From: Francisellaceae bacterium UBA6186
Lineage (GTDB): Bacteria > Pseudomonadota > Gammaproteobacteria > UBA6186 > Azoamicaceae
NCBI GenBank assembly: GCA_002422785.1
Contig: DITK01000014.1
Coordinates: forward strand, 1-55,392
Direction of reading: 5' to 3'
DNA length: 55,392 nt
Shown piece by piece: positions 9,069-17,156 of the stretch. Position 1 is the stretch's first letter; each line of letters opens with the position of its first letter. The position numbers and the translations under genes are program-made. The notes beneath the pieces were generated by a model. That model worked only from the letters and a program-made list of their open reading frames with translations. It was not told the DNA's origin and did no database searches.

Positions 9069-9662
9069 ATGTTTAGACCAAAGTTGACTGGTTCAATAAA
9101 TGTGGAAGTATTCAAGACGTTTTATTGGGATAAAATCGAGCTAATAGAATTTTGCAAACTCAATGGATTACCATCTAAAGGAGCTAAACTTGAATTGTCA
9201 CAAAGGATTGAATATTTTTTAAGCACAGGGCGAGTTGAGGTGCCAGCTAAAAAAATTAAACGTCTTGGTAAATGGGATAGTGACCAAATAATCACTAGAA
9301 GTACACCAGTTATAAACTATAAAAATGATGCTAAAACCAAACTTTTTTTTGTCAAAAATATTGGATCAAATTTTCATTTTAATTCTTATCTAAGAAATTT
9401 TGCTAAAACCACCAACATGGATGGTAGCATAACTTATGGCGATCTGATTGAAGGTTGGCTTGCAGCAGAAGTATATAAAAAATCTTTACAACAAAAGTCA
9501 CCGATAGAAAAGCAGTTCCAGTTTAACATATTTCAAAGAGAGTTCTATACGGCAGAAAGAGGCAAAACTAGAAAACAAATGATTGATGCTTGGAAAATGG
9601 TTAGATCTGTATCTGGTCCGGCAACGTATGCCCATTATTTGTTATTAATAAAGAAGAGTTAG
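9069..9662 (+). CDS. SAP-domain protein of unknown function
   Basis: The protein has 197 residues. Residues ~18-54 ('YWDKIELIEFCKLNGLPSKG', then 'KLELSQRIEYFLSTG') form a SAP domain, a helix-extended-loop-helix that usually binds nucleic acid. A second conserved block follows at ~75-145 with 'FHFNSYLRNFAKTT' and 'TYGDLIEGWLAAE', seen in other bacterial SAP-containing proteins of unknown function. The C-terminus is basic. It lies 84 bp after fic in the same direction, inside the defence-like block. A DNA-binding role is inferred; no enzymatic motif is visible. Confidence 0.75.
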   Translation: MFRPKLTGSINVEVFKTFYWDKIELIEFCKLNGLPSKGAKLELSQRIEYFLSTGRVEVPAKKIKRLGKWDSDQIITRSTPVINYKNDAKTKLFFVKNIGSNFHFNSYLRNFAKTTNMDGSITYGDLIEGWLAAEVYKKSLQQKSPIEKQFQFNIFQREFYTAERGKTRKQMIDAWKMVRSVSGPATYAHYLLLIKKS

Positions 9663-9703
9663 AGTTTCAAAATTAGAGGCGAGGTGCATTGAATTAGTCA
9701 GTA

Positions 9704-9966
9704 TAGGATTTCTTTGGCCATACATACAGAATATGTCGATAAATTACATTTCGTTGACATATCGATTCAATCGACATATTATAAAAACATGTCGACAAAA
9801 ATGGAAAAGATAAACATATCATGAAAATAGATGTAACCTTAACCCATAATCACTTGCCAAACCTTCCACCCAAGCATAATCTTGAGACAAAAAAGATTCT
9901 AAAACATTGTATAGCAGCTTGAGCGGCGTTGGTAAAGTTGCATAAATCGGCAGAAATGTTTCCAAT
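9704..9966. repeat. Direct repeat copy 2: fic upstream region plus fic 5' end, in front of hsdM
   Basis: This is the second copy of the 7744-8019 segment. It keeps the upstream sequence, the TGTCGA half-sites (atatgtcgat at 9731-9740, tcaatcgacatat around 9767-9779, atgtcgac at 9789-9796) and the first ~50 fic codons. It has scattered substitutions and one ~13-bp deletion. It now lies directly upstream of hsdM. Confidence 0.93.
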
Positions 9967-10000
9967 AAAAGATACGAATAATTATGTGCCATTTAATTAA
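9821..10000 (+). pseudogene. fic pseudogene: 5' end joined to the last codons, with an in-frame stop
   Basis: Translation from 9821 matches the intact Fic N-terminus ('HLPNLPPKH' then 'LETKKILKHCI'). It hits a TGA where the intact gene has CGA, and continues to about residue 50. It then jumps in register to the last nine residues of Fic ('KDTNNYVPFN' against 'KDTNNYMPFN') and the TAA. About 930 bp of the gene are therefore deleted. The short direct match 'ccaa' and AT-rich sequence at the joint leave the deletion mechanism open. No function is expected from the product. Confidence 0.9.
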
Positions 10001-10010
10001 AGGTGTGAAG

Positions 10011-11462
10011 ATGTTTGAACAAACATTTAAAAATATTGACGATATTTTACATAAAGACGCTGGCTGCAGCAGTGAGCTTGATTATGTAGAGCAGACTTCC
10101 TGGGTACTGTTTCTAAAATACTTGGATGATTTTGAAAAAGATAAGTATGCAGAGGCAGAATTATCCAACAAGAAGTATAAGCAGATTATTGGATCAGAAT
10201 ACCGCTGGGAAGTGTGGGCTGCCCCAAAGGTCAAGAATGGTAAATTAGATCATCACAAGGCATTAACCGGCGATGATCTCAAAGATTTTGTTGACCATAA
10301 GTTGGTCCCATATTTAAAGAAATTTAAAACAAGTGCTGAGAGCCCAGATACGATTCAATACAAGATCGGTGAAATATTCAACGAGCTTAAAAATAAAATT
10401 CAAAGTGGATATAATTTGCGTGAGGTTATTAATTTAATCGATCAGCTTCGTTTTCGATCGCATGCTGAGAAGCACGAAATGTCTCACCTATACGAAGATA
10501 AAATCAAAAATATGGGCAACGCAGGCAGGAATGGTGGTGAGTACTATACACCAAGAGCACTTATTAAAACGATCGTCAAAGTTATCGACCCCAAAATTGG
10601 TGACAGAATATATGATGGGGCAGCAGGTTCAGCAGGCTTCTTAGTTGAGGCTTTTGAATATCTGAAGAGTAAAAAACTTAGTACAAAAGATATTGAAACT
10701 CTGCAAAAGAGAACATTTTATGGCAAGGAAAAAAAGGCGCTAGCCTATATTATTGGTACCATGAATATGATTCTTCATGGTGTAGAAGCGCCGAATATTA
10801 TTCATACCAATACATTGTCTGAAAATATTGACGACATACAAGAAAAAGATCGTTATGATATTATCCTTGCCAATCCTCCTTTCGGTGGAAAAGAACGTGC
10901 AGAAGTGCAGCAGAATTTCCCAATTAAAACTGGTGAAACTGCCTTCCTGTTTCTGCAGCATTTTATTAAGTCGCTTAAGGCTGGAGGTAAAGCTGGTGTT
11001 GTCATTAAAAATACATTTCTTTCAAATACAGATAATGCATCAGTCAGTCTGCGAAAACTGTTATTAGATAGCTGCAATTTACATACGGTTCTTGAGCTCC
11101 CTGGCGGCACATTCACTGGTGCAGGGGTTAAAACGGTTGTGTTGTTTTTTGAGAAAGGGTGTGCCACTAAAAAAGTGTGGTACTATCAACTAAATTTGGA
11201 AAGAAATCTTGGTAAGACTAATGCGCTGAATGAAAAAGATTTGATTGATTTTGTGGAGCTGCAAAAAATAAAAGCAGCAAGTGAAAATTCTTGGACCATA
11301 AATATAAAAAACATTAACCAAAGCACCTTTGATCTAAACGTTAAAAATCCTAACAAGAAAGAGAAAACAGGCTTTCGTCTACCAAAAGAAATTTTAGAGG
11401 AAATGAAAGTATTAGATAAAGAAAGTGCCTACATTTTAAACTCGATATCGGAGTTTGTATGA
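10011..11462 (+). CDS. hsdM: Type I restriction-modification system methyltransferase subunit HsdM
   Basis: HsdM adds a methyl group to adenine N6 in the recognition site, in complex with HsdS. The AdoMet motif 'DGAAGSAGFL' starts near residue 202 and the catalytic motif IV 'NPPF' near 288. The N-terminal HsdM helical domain begins 'MFEQTFKNIDDILHKDAG'. The ATG at 10011 is chosen because aggtg lies 5 bases upstream and the protein then has 483 residues. The earlier ATG at 9984 lies inside the fic remnant. The stop overlaps the hsdS start by 4 bp (ATGA), so the subunits are translationally coupled. Base composition looks less AT-rich than the core genes nearby, consistent with transfer. Confidence 0.96.
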   Translation: MFEQTFKNIDDILHKDAGCSSELDYVEQTSWVLFLKYLDDFEKDKYAEAELSNKKYKQIIGSEYRWEVWAAPKVKNGKLDHHKALTGDDLKDFVDHKLVPYLKKFKTSAESPDTIQYKIGEIFNELKNKIQSGYNLREVINLIDQLRFRSHAEKHEMSHLYEDKIKNMGNAGRNGGEYYTPRALIKTIVKVIDPKIGDRIYDGAAGSAGFLVEAFEYLKSKKLSTKDIETLQKRTFYGKEKKALAYIIGTMNMILHGVEAPNIIHTNTLSENIDDIQEKDRYDIILANPPFGGKERAEVQQNFPIKTGETAFLFLQHFIKSLKAGGKAGVVIKNTFLSNTDNASVSLRKLLLDSCNLHTVLELPGGTFTGAGVKTVVLFFEKGCATKKVWYYQLNLERNLGKTNALNEKDLIDFVELQKIKAASENSWTINIKNINQSTFDLNVKNPNKKEKTGFRLPKEILEEMKVLDKESAYILNSISEFV

Positions 11463-12661
11463 AAGAAAAATGGCGCTTGCCTAAGGATTGGAAAGTATTA
11501 ACACTTGGAGATGTTTGTGAAGCGCGCTCTTCAAATGTTTCTCAAAATAAACTAGACCAAGAGGTTGGGGATTATCCTATTTTCGGAGCAAGTGGTTTAA
11601 TAAAAAACGTAAGTTTTTATCACCAAGAGGAACCATATCTATCAATAGTAAAGGATGGATCTGGTTTTGGAAGAGTAACAAAAATGAATGGCTATACTTC
11701 TGTTATCGGAACTCTTCAATACATATTGCCTAAAAAAAATGTAGATTTGAATTATTTATATTACAACTTAATTTCAATTGACTTCAAAAAGTATGTTTCC
11801 GGCGCAGCTATACCCCATATCTATTTTAGAGACTATAAGAATGAGCATTTTTTGTGGATGCCTCTCCCTGAGCAACAACGTATCGTAGCTAGCTTAAATA
11901 AAGCATTTGCTGCTATAGATAAGGCAGAAGCCAATACAGAACAAAACCTAAAAAATGCCAAAGAACTTTTTCATAGCATTATGAAAGAGTCATTTGAAAA
12001 ACAAACTGAAGGTTGGATGGAATATACAGTTCAGGAATTGGTTAACAACGGATTAATTTTTAAACCTTTAGATGGTAATCATGGAGAAATTCATCCGCTT
12101 AAAAGCGATTATCTGAGTATCGGCATACCATTCATTATGTCGCGCGACATGAAATGTGGAACTATAGATGAGCAAAATTGTAAGTTTATTAGTGAAAAAC
12201 AAGTGCGTAGTTTAAGGACTGGCTTTGCAGTAAGTGGAGATGTCTTATTGTCACATAAAGGTACTATTGGTAGTGCTGCTATTTTACATACGAAACATGA
12301 TTTTGTTGTATTAACCCCACAGATTACATATTACCGAGTTAAAGATTCTAGCAGGCTTCTTAATAGGTTTATATATTATCAGTTCCTATCTCCAATTTTC
12401 CAAAGAACTATAAATAGAATTGCAGAATCCGGTTCAACGCGGGCTTATATAGGAATTACAAAACAACTGTCCTTGAAGTTGTCATTTCCTTCATTAAGTG
12501 TTCAAAAGACTATTGTAAAAAAACTTGATAGTCTATCTGATGAAATTAAGAGATTAGAATCAATCTATCATGATAAAATCATTAGTTTAGTAGAGTTGAA
12601 AAAATCTATTCTTCAAAAAGCACTTAGTGGAGAATTAACTAGATCAGAGGTCTATACATAA
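11459..12661 (+). CDS. hsdS: Type I restriction-modification specificity subunit HsdS
   Basis: HsdS sets the DNA target for both methylation and cleavage. The 400-residue chain shows two target recognition domains: residues ~5-140, starting 'PKDWKVLTLGDVCEARSS', and ~190-350. Each is followed by a conserved helical spacer: 'PLPEQQRIVASLNKAFAAID' in the middle and 'VQKTIVKKLDSL' with 'KKSILQKALSGEL' at the end. It overlaps hsdM by 4 bp, and its TAA shares one base with the hsdR ATG. Target recognition domains are highly variable, so the target sequence cannot be read from the protein. Confidence 0.95.
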   Translation: MKEKWRLPKDWKVLTLGDVCEARSSNVSQNKLDQEVGDYPIFGASGLIKNVSFYHQEEPYLSIVKDGSGFGRVTKMNGYTSVIGTLQYILPKKNVDLNYLYYNLISIDFKKYVSGAAIPHIYFRDYKNEHFLWMPLPEQQRIVASLNKAFAAIDKAEANTEQNLKNAKELFHSIMKESFEKQTEGWMEYTVQELVNNGLIFKPLDGNHGEIHPLKSDYLSIGIPFIMSRDMKCGTIDEQNCKFISEKQVRSLRTGFAVSGDVLLSHKGTIGSAAILHTKHDFVVLTPQITYYRVKDSSRLLNRFIYYQFLSPIFQRTINRIAESGSTRAYIGITKQLSLKLSFPSLSVQKTIVKKLDSLSDEIKRLESIYHDKIISLVELKKSILQKALSGELTRSEVYT

Positions 12662-14988
12662 TGACTGAAGATGAAACAAGGGCAGAACTAATTGATCCAA
12701 AACTTCTAGAAAGTGGGTGGGGTGTTACCGAAGACACCAAGGTCTATCGTAACCACGCTATCACTAAGGGACGGATTAAGATCGGCGGTCGTCGTGAAGC
12801 AACGAAACGTGCTGATTATGTATTGTCTTATAAGAATCAAAAGCTCGCCGTCATTGAGGCTAAAAGTGCTGATTTACAAGTAGGTGAAGGTGTTGCTCAG
12901 GCAAAGGAATATGCTGCCAAAATGGATCTTAAAACAACTTTTTCTGCCAATGGAAAAGAAATATATCAAATATGCATGGAAACTGGCGAAGAAAAGCTAG
13001 TTGATAGATTCCCCACGCCAGAGGAGCTGTGGCATAAGACCTTCCCACAAGAAAATTCTTGGCGTGATAAATTTGATACAGTGCCATTTAATGACTTAAG
13101 TGGATCAAAGCCACCTTATTTTTATCAAGAGATAGCTGTTAATAAAGTATTATTTGCGGTGGCTAATGAAAGAAACCGTATTCTACTCACTCTTGCAACA
13201 GGTACTGGTAAGACATTTATTGCATTTCAAATTGCATGGAAATTATTTAATTCTAGATGGAATTTAAAACGTGATGGATCTCGAAGACCGAGAATATTGT
13301 TTTTGGCAGACAGAAACATACTAGCTAACCAAGCCTTCAATGACTTTTCATCTTTTCCAGAAGATGCCTTGGTGCGAATCGATCCAAAAGAAATTAGAAA
13401 AAGGGGCAGTGTGCCGACCAATGGCAGTATCTTCTTCACTATCTTTCAAACATTTATGACAGGGAAAGACAACAAACCATATTTTGGGGATTATCCTCAG
13501 GACTACTTTGACATTGTCATTATTGATGAGTGTCATCGTGGGGGTGCCAATGATGAGAGCGATTGGCGTGGCATTTTAGAATATTTTTCACCTGCAGTTC
13601 AACTGGGATTAACAGCCACACCGAAAAGAAAAGGCAATGCCGATACATATGCTTATTTTGGAGAACCAGTTTATGTATATTCGTTGAAAGAAGGTATCAA
13701 TGATGGATTCTTAACGCCATTTAAAGTAAAGCGTATTCAGACTACTTTAGATGAGTACGTTTATACCTCTGATGACACTATTGTTGAAGGTGAAATAGAG
13801 GAAGGAAAAATTTATCAAGAGGCTGACTTTAATAGGATTATAGAGATAAAAGCAAAAGAAGAAAATCGAGTAGAACTTTTTCTCTCAATGATGAATCAGA
13901 ATGAGAAGACGATTGTCTTTTGTGCTACGCAAAACCATGCTGCAGCCGTGCGTGATCTAATTAATCAACAATTCAAGAATAAAAATCCATTTTACTGTGT
14001 CCGTGTTACTGCAAATGATGGTGCAATGGGTGACCAATACTTGAGAGATTTCCGGGATAATGAAAAACTTATTCCTACGATACTAACTACTTCTCAGAAA
14101 CTTTCTACTGGCGTGGATGCTAGAAATGTTAGAAATATTATTTTAATGCGACCAGTTAACTCGATGATTGAATTCAAACAAATTATTGGCCGTGGTACTC
14201 GTACATTCGATGGAAAAGAATATTTTACTATTTATGATTTTGTTGGAGCGTACCACCATTTTGGCGATCCAGCGTGGGACGGTGAACCGATAGATGAAAC
14301 AACGGTTAGTGAAAAAATAGATCCAAAAAATATAGGTGATTCAGAATCGTTTTTTATAAAAGCAGATGTTCAAGAAATAAATAAGAAAAAAATTGTGCAA
14401 ATCAAGCTTCGTGATGGAAAAGAACGGCAAATACAACATATGGTTGCTACCTCATTCTGGAGTGAGGATGGCAGGCCTATCTCTGCCGAAGAATTTATGC
14501 AAAATCTATACGGTGCTCTACCTCAGTTTTTCAAAACAGAAACTGAACTTCGTAAAATATGGGCAGATCCAACTACCCGCCAGGCATTATTAGAAAAATT
14601 AGATAAAGCGGGGTATAGCCATAATGTTCTAGCAGAGCTTCAAAAATTGATTAACGCTGAAGATAGCGATATGTTTGATGTGCTTGAGTATGTAGCATAT
14701 AACATCACACCGATTACACGTGAAGAGCGTGTAGCGAAGGCGCAAACAAAAATATTTACTCTGATCAATAATAAGCAAAAAGAATTTCTTGAGTTTGTAT
14801 TATCTAAATATATTGAATCAGGCGTGAATGAGCTTGCTCAGGAAAAACTACCAAACTTACTACGGTTGAAATATCTATCTATTGCAGATGCTCAAGAAGA
14901 GCTGGGAAGTTTAGATGAAATAAAGAATACATTCGTACAATTTCAAAGACATCTTTATCAACACCAAGTAAACTCAATGACTTTGTAG
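12661..14988 (+). CDS. hsdR: Type I restriction endonuclease HsdR (EcoEI-like)
   Basis: HsdR is the translocase-nuclease subunit. The N-terminal nuclease domain has the D...ExK pattern in 'RADYVLSYKNQKLAVIEAKS'. The SF2 motor has 'ATGTGKT' (Walker A, residues 179-185), 'DECH' (289-292), 'LGLTATPKR' and the motif VI-like 'QIIGRGTRT'. The C-terminal ~150 residues match the EcoEI-type R-subunit domain. Length 775 is normal for that group, and the frame is intact, so the system looks functional. The stop codon lies only 2 bp from the 3' end of ssrA on the other strand. Confidence 0.96.
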   Translation: MTEDETRAELIDPKLLESGWGVTEDTKVYRNHAITKGRIKIGGRREATKRADYVLSYKNQKLAVIEAKSADLQVGEGVAQAKEYAAKMDLKTTFSANGKEIYQICMETGEEKLVDRFPTPEELWHKTFPQENSWRDKFDTVPFNDLSGSKPPYFYQEIAVNKVLFAVANERNRILLTLATGTGKTFIAFQIAWKLFNSRWNLKRDGSRRPRILFLADRNILANQAFNDFSSFPEDALVRIDPKEIRKRGSVPTNGSIFFTIFQTFMTGKDNKPYFGDYPQDYFDIVIIDECHRGGANDESDWRGILEYFSPAVQLGLTATPKRKGNADTYAYFGEPVYVYSLKEGINDGFLTPFKVKRIQTTLDEYVYTSDDTIVEGEIEEGKIYQEADFNRIIEIKAKEENRVELFLSMMNQNEKTIVFCATQNHAAAVRDLINQQFKNKNPFYCVRVTANDGAMGDQYLRDFRDNEKLIPTILTTSQKLSTGVDARNVRNIILMRPVNSMIEFKQIIGRGTRTFDGKEYFTIYDFVGAYHHFGDPAWDGEPIDETTVSEKIDPKNIGDSESFFIKADVQEINKKKIVQIKLRDGKERQIQHMVATSFWSEDGRPISAEEFMQNLYGALPQFFKTETELRKIWADPTTRQALLEKLDKAGYSHNVLAELQKLINAEDSDMFDVLEYVAYNITPITREERVAKAQTKIFTLINNKQKEFLEFVLSKYIESGVNELAQEKLPNLLRLKYLSIADAQEELGSLDEIKNTFVQFQRHLYQHQVNSMTL

Positions 14989-14990
14989 TG

Positions 14991-15352
14991 TGGTGGAGGC
15001 GGCGGGAGTTGAACCCGCGTCCGCCAGCGCTATTTTCTAAAGCATCTACGTGTGTAGCCTATTTATTGTTTTAACTATTAATCGACCCAAGAGGCAGGGA
15101 GATGAATAGCTGTCTCGTGAAATTTAGTTTATCAAAGCCGAGCATTTAATAAACGATCTTATGATTGCGACCCTTAGTAGAAAGAGCATAAGCACTCTCT
15201 CAGTAAAGGGCATCAGCTAGTTTATTAAGCTGCTAATGCGTATTGATTTTCGTTGGCAGTTAAATGCCTGCCACGAAATTTTTACGAGTTACGTTGCCTG
15301 CTCGACACGCACGTTAGATTTTGCAACCTACGTCGAAGCCAAATACGCCCCC
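14991..15352 (-). ncRNA. ssrA: tmRNA (ssrA), proteolysis tag ANENQYALAA
   Basis: This tmRNA rescues stalled ribosomes together with SmpB. On the minus strand the 5' end GGGGGCG (from 15352) pairs with the 3' CGCCTCC before ACCA. The pairing includes a G-U at the third pair, the alanine identity element. The T-arm GGTTCAACTCC is present and CCA is encoded. The tag frame at 15257-15222 reads ANENQYALAA followed by two TAA codons. It lies 24 bp downstream of smpB. No hairpin-plus-T-run terminator is visible beyond the 3' end, where hsdR coding sequence begins almost at once. Confidence 0.96.
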
Positions 15353-15376
15353 ATAACGGTATTATAAATATTTTTT

Positions 15377-15859
15377 TTAAAATTTACTAGACTTTTTTAA
15401 TAATCTTTGTTTTTGCAACTTCCAATCTTTGTCTTTATCGCTAGCTCGTTTATCATAAAGTTTTTTACCTTTAGCCACACCAATGTGTAATTTAACTTTA
15501 TTTTTGCTCCAATACATGGATTGTGGAATTAATGTATAGCCCTTTTGTTTTGTTAATCCGATTAAATTATTAATTTCTTTGCGATGTAGCAATAGTTTAC
15601 GTGTTCTGGTTGGGTTGGGAATTTGATGGGTACAAGTAGAGATTAGCGGGCTAATTAAAGTACCAAGCAGCCATACTTCGTTATTTTTAATAATTACATA
15701 GCTATCTGACAGTTGAGCCTTATGGGCACGAATACTCTTGACTTCCCAGCCTTCTAAAACTATTCCCGCATCTAATTGTTTTTCAAAAGAATAATCATGA
15801 AAAGCTTTTTTATTAGTTGCAATACTATTTTGATTGATTTTTTTGTGTGGTTTGTTCAT
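15377..15859 (-). CDS. smpB: SsrA-binding protein SmpB
   Basis: SmpB binds tmRNA and brings it to stalled ribosomes. The 160-residue protein has the conserved beginning 'IATNKKAFHDYSFEKQLDAG', then 'LEGWEVKSIRAHKAQLSDSY', a core oligonucleotide-binding barrel, and a basic C-terminal tail ('KRASDKDKDWKLQKQRLLKK') that folds in the mRNA channel. It is directly upstream of ssrA on the same strand. Its start is only about 40 bp from the divergent rnfH gene, so the two share a short promoter region. Confidence 0.97.
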   Translation of the reverse strand: MNKPHKKINQNSIATNKKAFHDYSFEKQLDAGIVLEGWEVKSIRAHKAQLSDSYVIIKNNEVWLLGTLISPLISTCTHQIPNPTRTRKLLLHRKEINNLIGLTKQKGYTLIPQSMYWSKNKVKLHIGVAKGKKLYDKRASDKDKDWKLQKQRLLKKSSKF

Positions 15860-15904
15860 TATCTTAAATACCTAATTTTAGTGATTATTAATAACATGTG
15901 GCAT

Positions 15905-16234
15905 ATGAAAAATCAAAATAATTTACATTTAGATCAACTAATTCAATCAACAATAACAATAGAAATTGCATATGCAGCATCTAATTTGGCAGCAACTCAG
16001 TCGGTTATTAAACTGGAAATTGAGCGTGGGTCTAATATTCAAGAGGCGATTAACCAATCAGGAATTTTATTTGAATATCCAAATATTAGTTTAACAAATA
16101 ATCAAGTTGGTATTTTTGGTCAAATACAAAATTTAGCCACAATAGTTAAAAATGGCGACCGTGTTGAAATTTATAGAAACTTACAACACGAACCAAATGC
16201 CATCAGAATTCTTAGATCTAAAAATTTGGATTAG
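15905..16234 (+). CDS. rnfH: RnfH family protein (UPF0125, RatB-like)
   Basis: This is a small ubiquitin-like-fold protein of the RnfH/UPF0125 family. Characteristic segments are 'ITIEIAYAASNLAATQSVIK', 'QEAINQSGILFEYPNISL' and 'NQVGIFGQI', ending with 'GDRVEIYRNL'. With the ATG at 15905 it has 109 residues, the usual size. The longer frame from 15776 would overlap the smpB 5' end and adds a hydrophobic stretch not found in the family; ATG 15896 is an alternative. The neighbours smpB and bamE match the common gammaproteobacterial order, but the ratA gene often found here is missing. Molecular function of the family is not settled. Confidence 0.88.
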   Translation: MKNQNNLHLDQLIQSTITIEIAYAASNLAATQSVIKLEIERGSNIQEAINQSGILFEYPNISLTNNQVGIFGQIQNLATIVKNGDRVEIYRNLQHEPNAIRILRSKNLD

Positions 16235-16242
16235 TCTAGTGA

Positions 16243-16620
16243 TTATTTTTTCTTCACAGTAGTGGTTAAACCATCGATAATAAAATCACCAGCATAATGA
16301 TTTAATTGATTATTATTGTCAAAAAATAGAATTAAATGTTGTTGCTTAGTAATTCCATCTTGGTTTGGGTTAATACTATAATAATAATCTAATCTATTAG
16401 AGCTGGTTGGCTCTAAAGTGGTTGTTCCTAAAATTTTTTGTACTTGTTGTTTTGTCATTCTAGGTTTTAATTGATCTAATTTGGATTGTTCTATTTCTGT
16501 ACCCTGTTTAATATCCATTCTATATATGTGACATGCTGATTGGCTCAAAATAACCAAAATAGATATAATTGCTGAAAATAAATAGACATGCAATTTATTA
16601 TTGGATAGCATATATGGCAT
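16243..16620 (-). CDS. bamE: Outer membrane assembly lipoprotein BamE (SmpA/OmlA)
   Basis: BamE is a small lipoprotein of the beta-barrel assembly complex. The N-terminus has a signal peptide ending in a lipobox 'LSQSAC', with Cys at about residue 30. The mature part contains the BamE core 'GTEIEQSKLDQLKPRMTKQQ' followed by 'VQKILGTT' and 'RLDYYYSI'. The start may be the ATG at 16620 or the one at 16611, since the first three residues are not needed. It is convergent with rnfH and divergent from fur, as in many Gammaproteobacteria. Confidence 0.92.
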   Translation of the reverse strand: MPYMLSNNKLHVYLFSAIISILVILSQSACHIYRMDIKQGTEIEQSKLDQLKPRMTKQQVQKILGTTTLEPTSSNRLDYYYSINPNQDGITKQQHLILFFDNNNQLNHYAGDFIIDGLTTTVKKK

Positions 16621-16732
16621 GTTTTGCTCCTAAATTTTTTTAGTTGAGTTGTTAATTAAATATATTATATATGGAAGATACATAAAATTAAACATCAAAT
16701 TAGCAATATGAAATCTTAATTTTAAGGAATAT

Positions 16733-17146
16733 ATGGCAGACTTTTTGAAAAATACAGGCCTTAAAACTACGGTACAACGATGTAGAATATTAGCAGCATT
16801 CAAAAATTCTATTAACAAGCACATAAGTGCAGAAGATTTATATAAATTATTAAAATCTAATTCTCAATCAGTGTCTTTAGCAACCATATATAGAGTTTTA
16901 GCGCAATTTGAGATTGCAGGAATTATTATTAAGCATAAATTTGAAGATAATCATGCGGTATTTGAATTGTCTGAGCATGAAGACCATCATGATCATTATC
17001 ATTTAATTTGTACAAAATGCCCAGCTATTATAGAATTTTTTGATGAAATTATAGAGGGTAGGCAATTGGCGATAGCCAATCAATACGATTTTAAAATTAG
17101 CAGCCATTCATTAAGCATTTCTGGTATATGCAGTAAATGTAAGTAA
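16733..17146 (+). CDS. fur: Ferric uptake regulator Fur
   Basis: Fur is an iron-responsive repressor. The N-terminal winged helix contains 'LKTTVQRCRILAAFKNS' and 'VSLATIYRVLAQFEIAGII'. The metal-binding region has the His-rich stretch 'HEDHHDHYHLICTKC' and a C-terminal 'CSKCK' pair, matching the structural zinc site of Fur. Length 137 is typical. It is the obvious candidate to control feoAB at the start of the window, although no promoter there can be inspected. Its position next to bamE is conserved in related bacteria. Confidence 0.95.
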   Translation: MADFLKNTGLKTTVQRCRILAAFKNSINKHISAEDLYKLLKSNSQSVSLATIYRVLAQFEIAGIIIKHKFEDNHAVFELSEHEDHHDHYHLICTKCPAIIEFFDEIIEGRQLAIANQYDFKISSHSLSISGICSKCK

Positions 17147-17156
17147 TGGGTTGTGA

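Noticed and set aside
9984..10010. Upstream ATG for hsdM
   Set aside because: It lies in the fic remnant (codon GTG/ATG in the terminal NYVPFN region, other frame). The ATG at 10011 has its own ribosome site and the conserved HsdM N-terminus.
15776..15904. Long N-terminal extension of rnfH
   Set aside because: It overlaps smpB coding sequence, adds a hydrophobic stretch foreign to the family, and better starts exist at 15896 and 15905.
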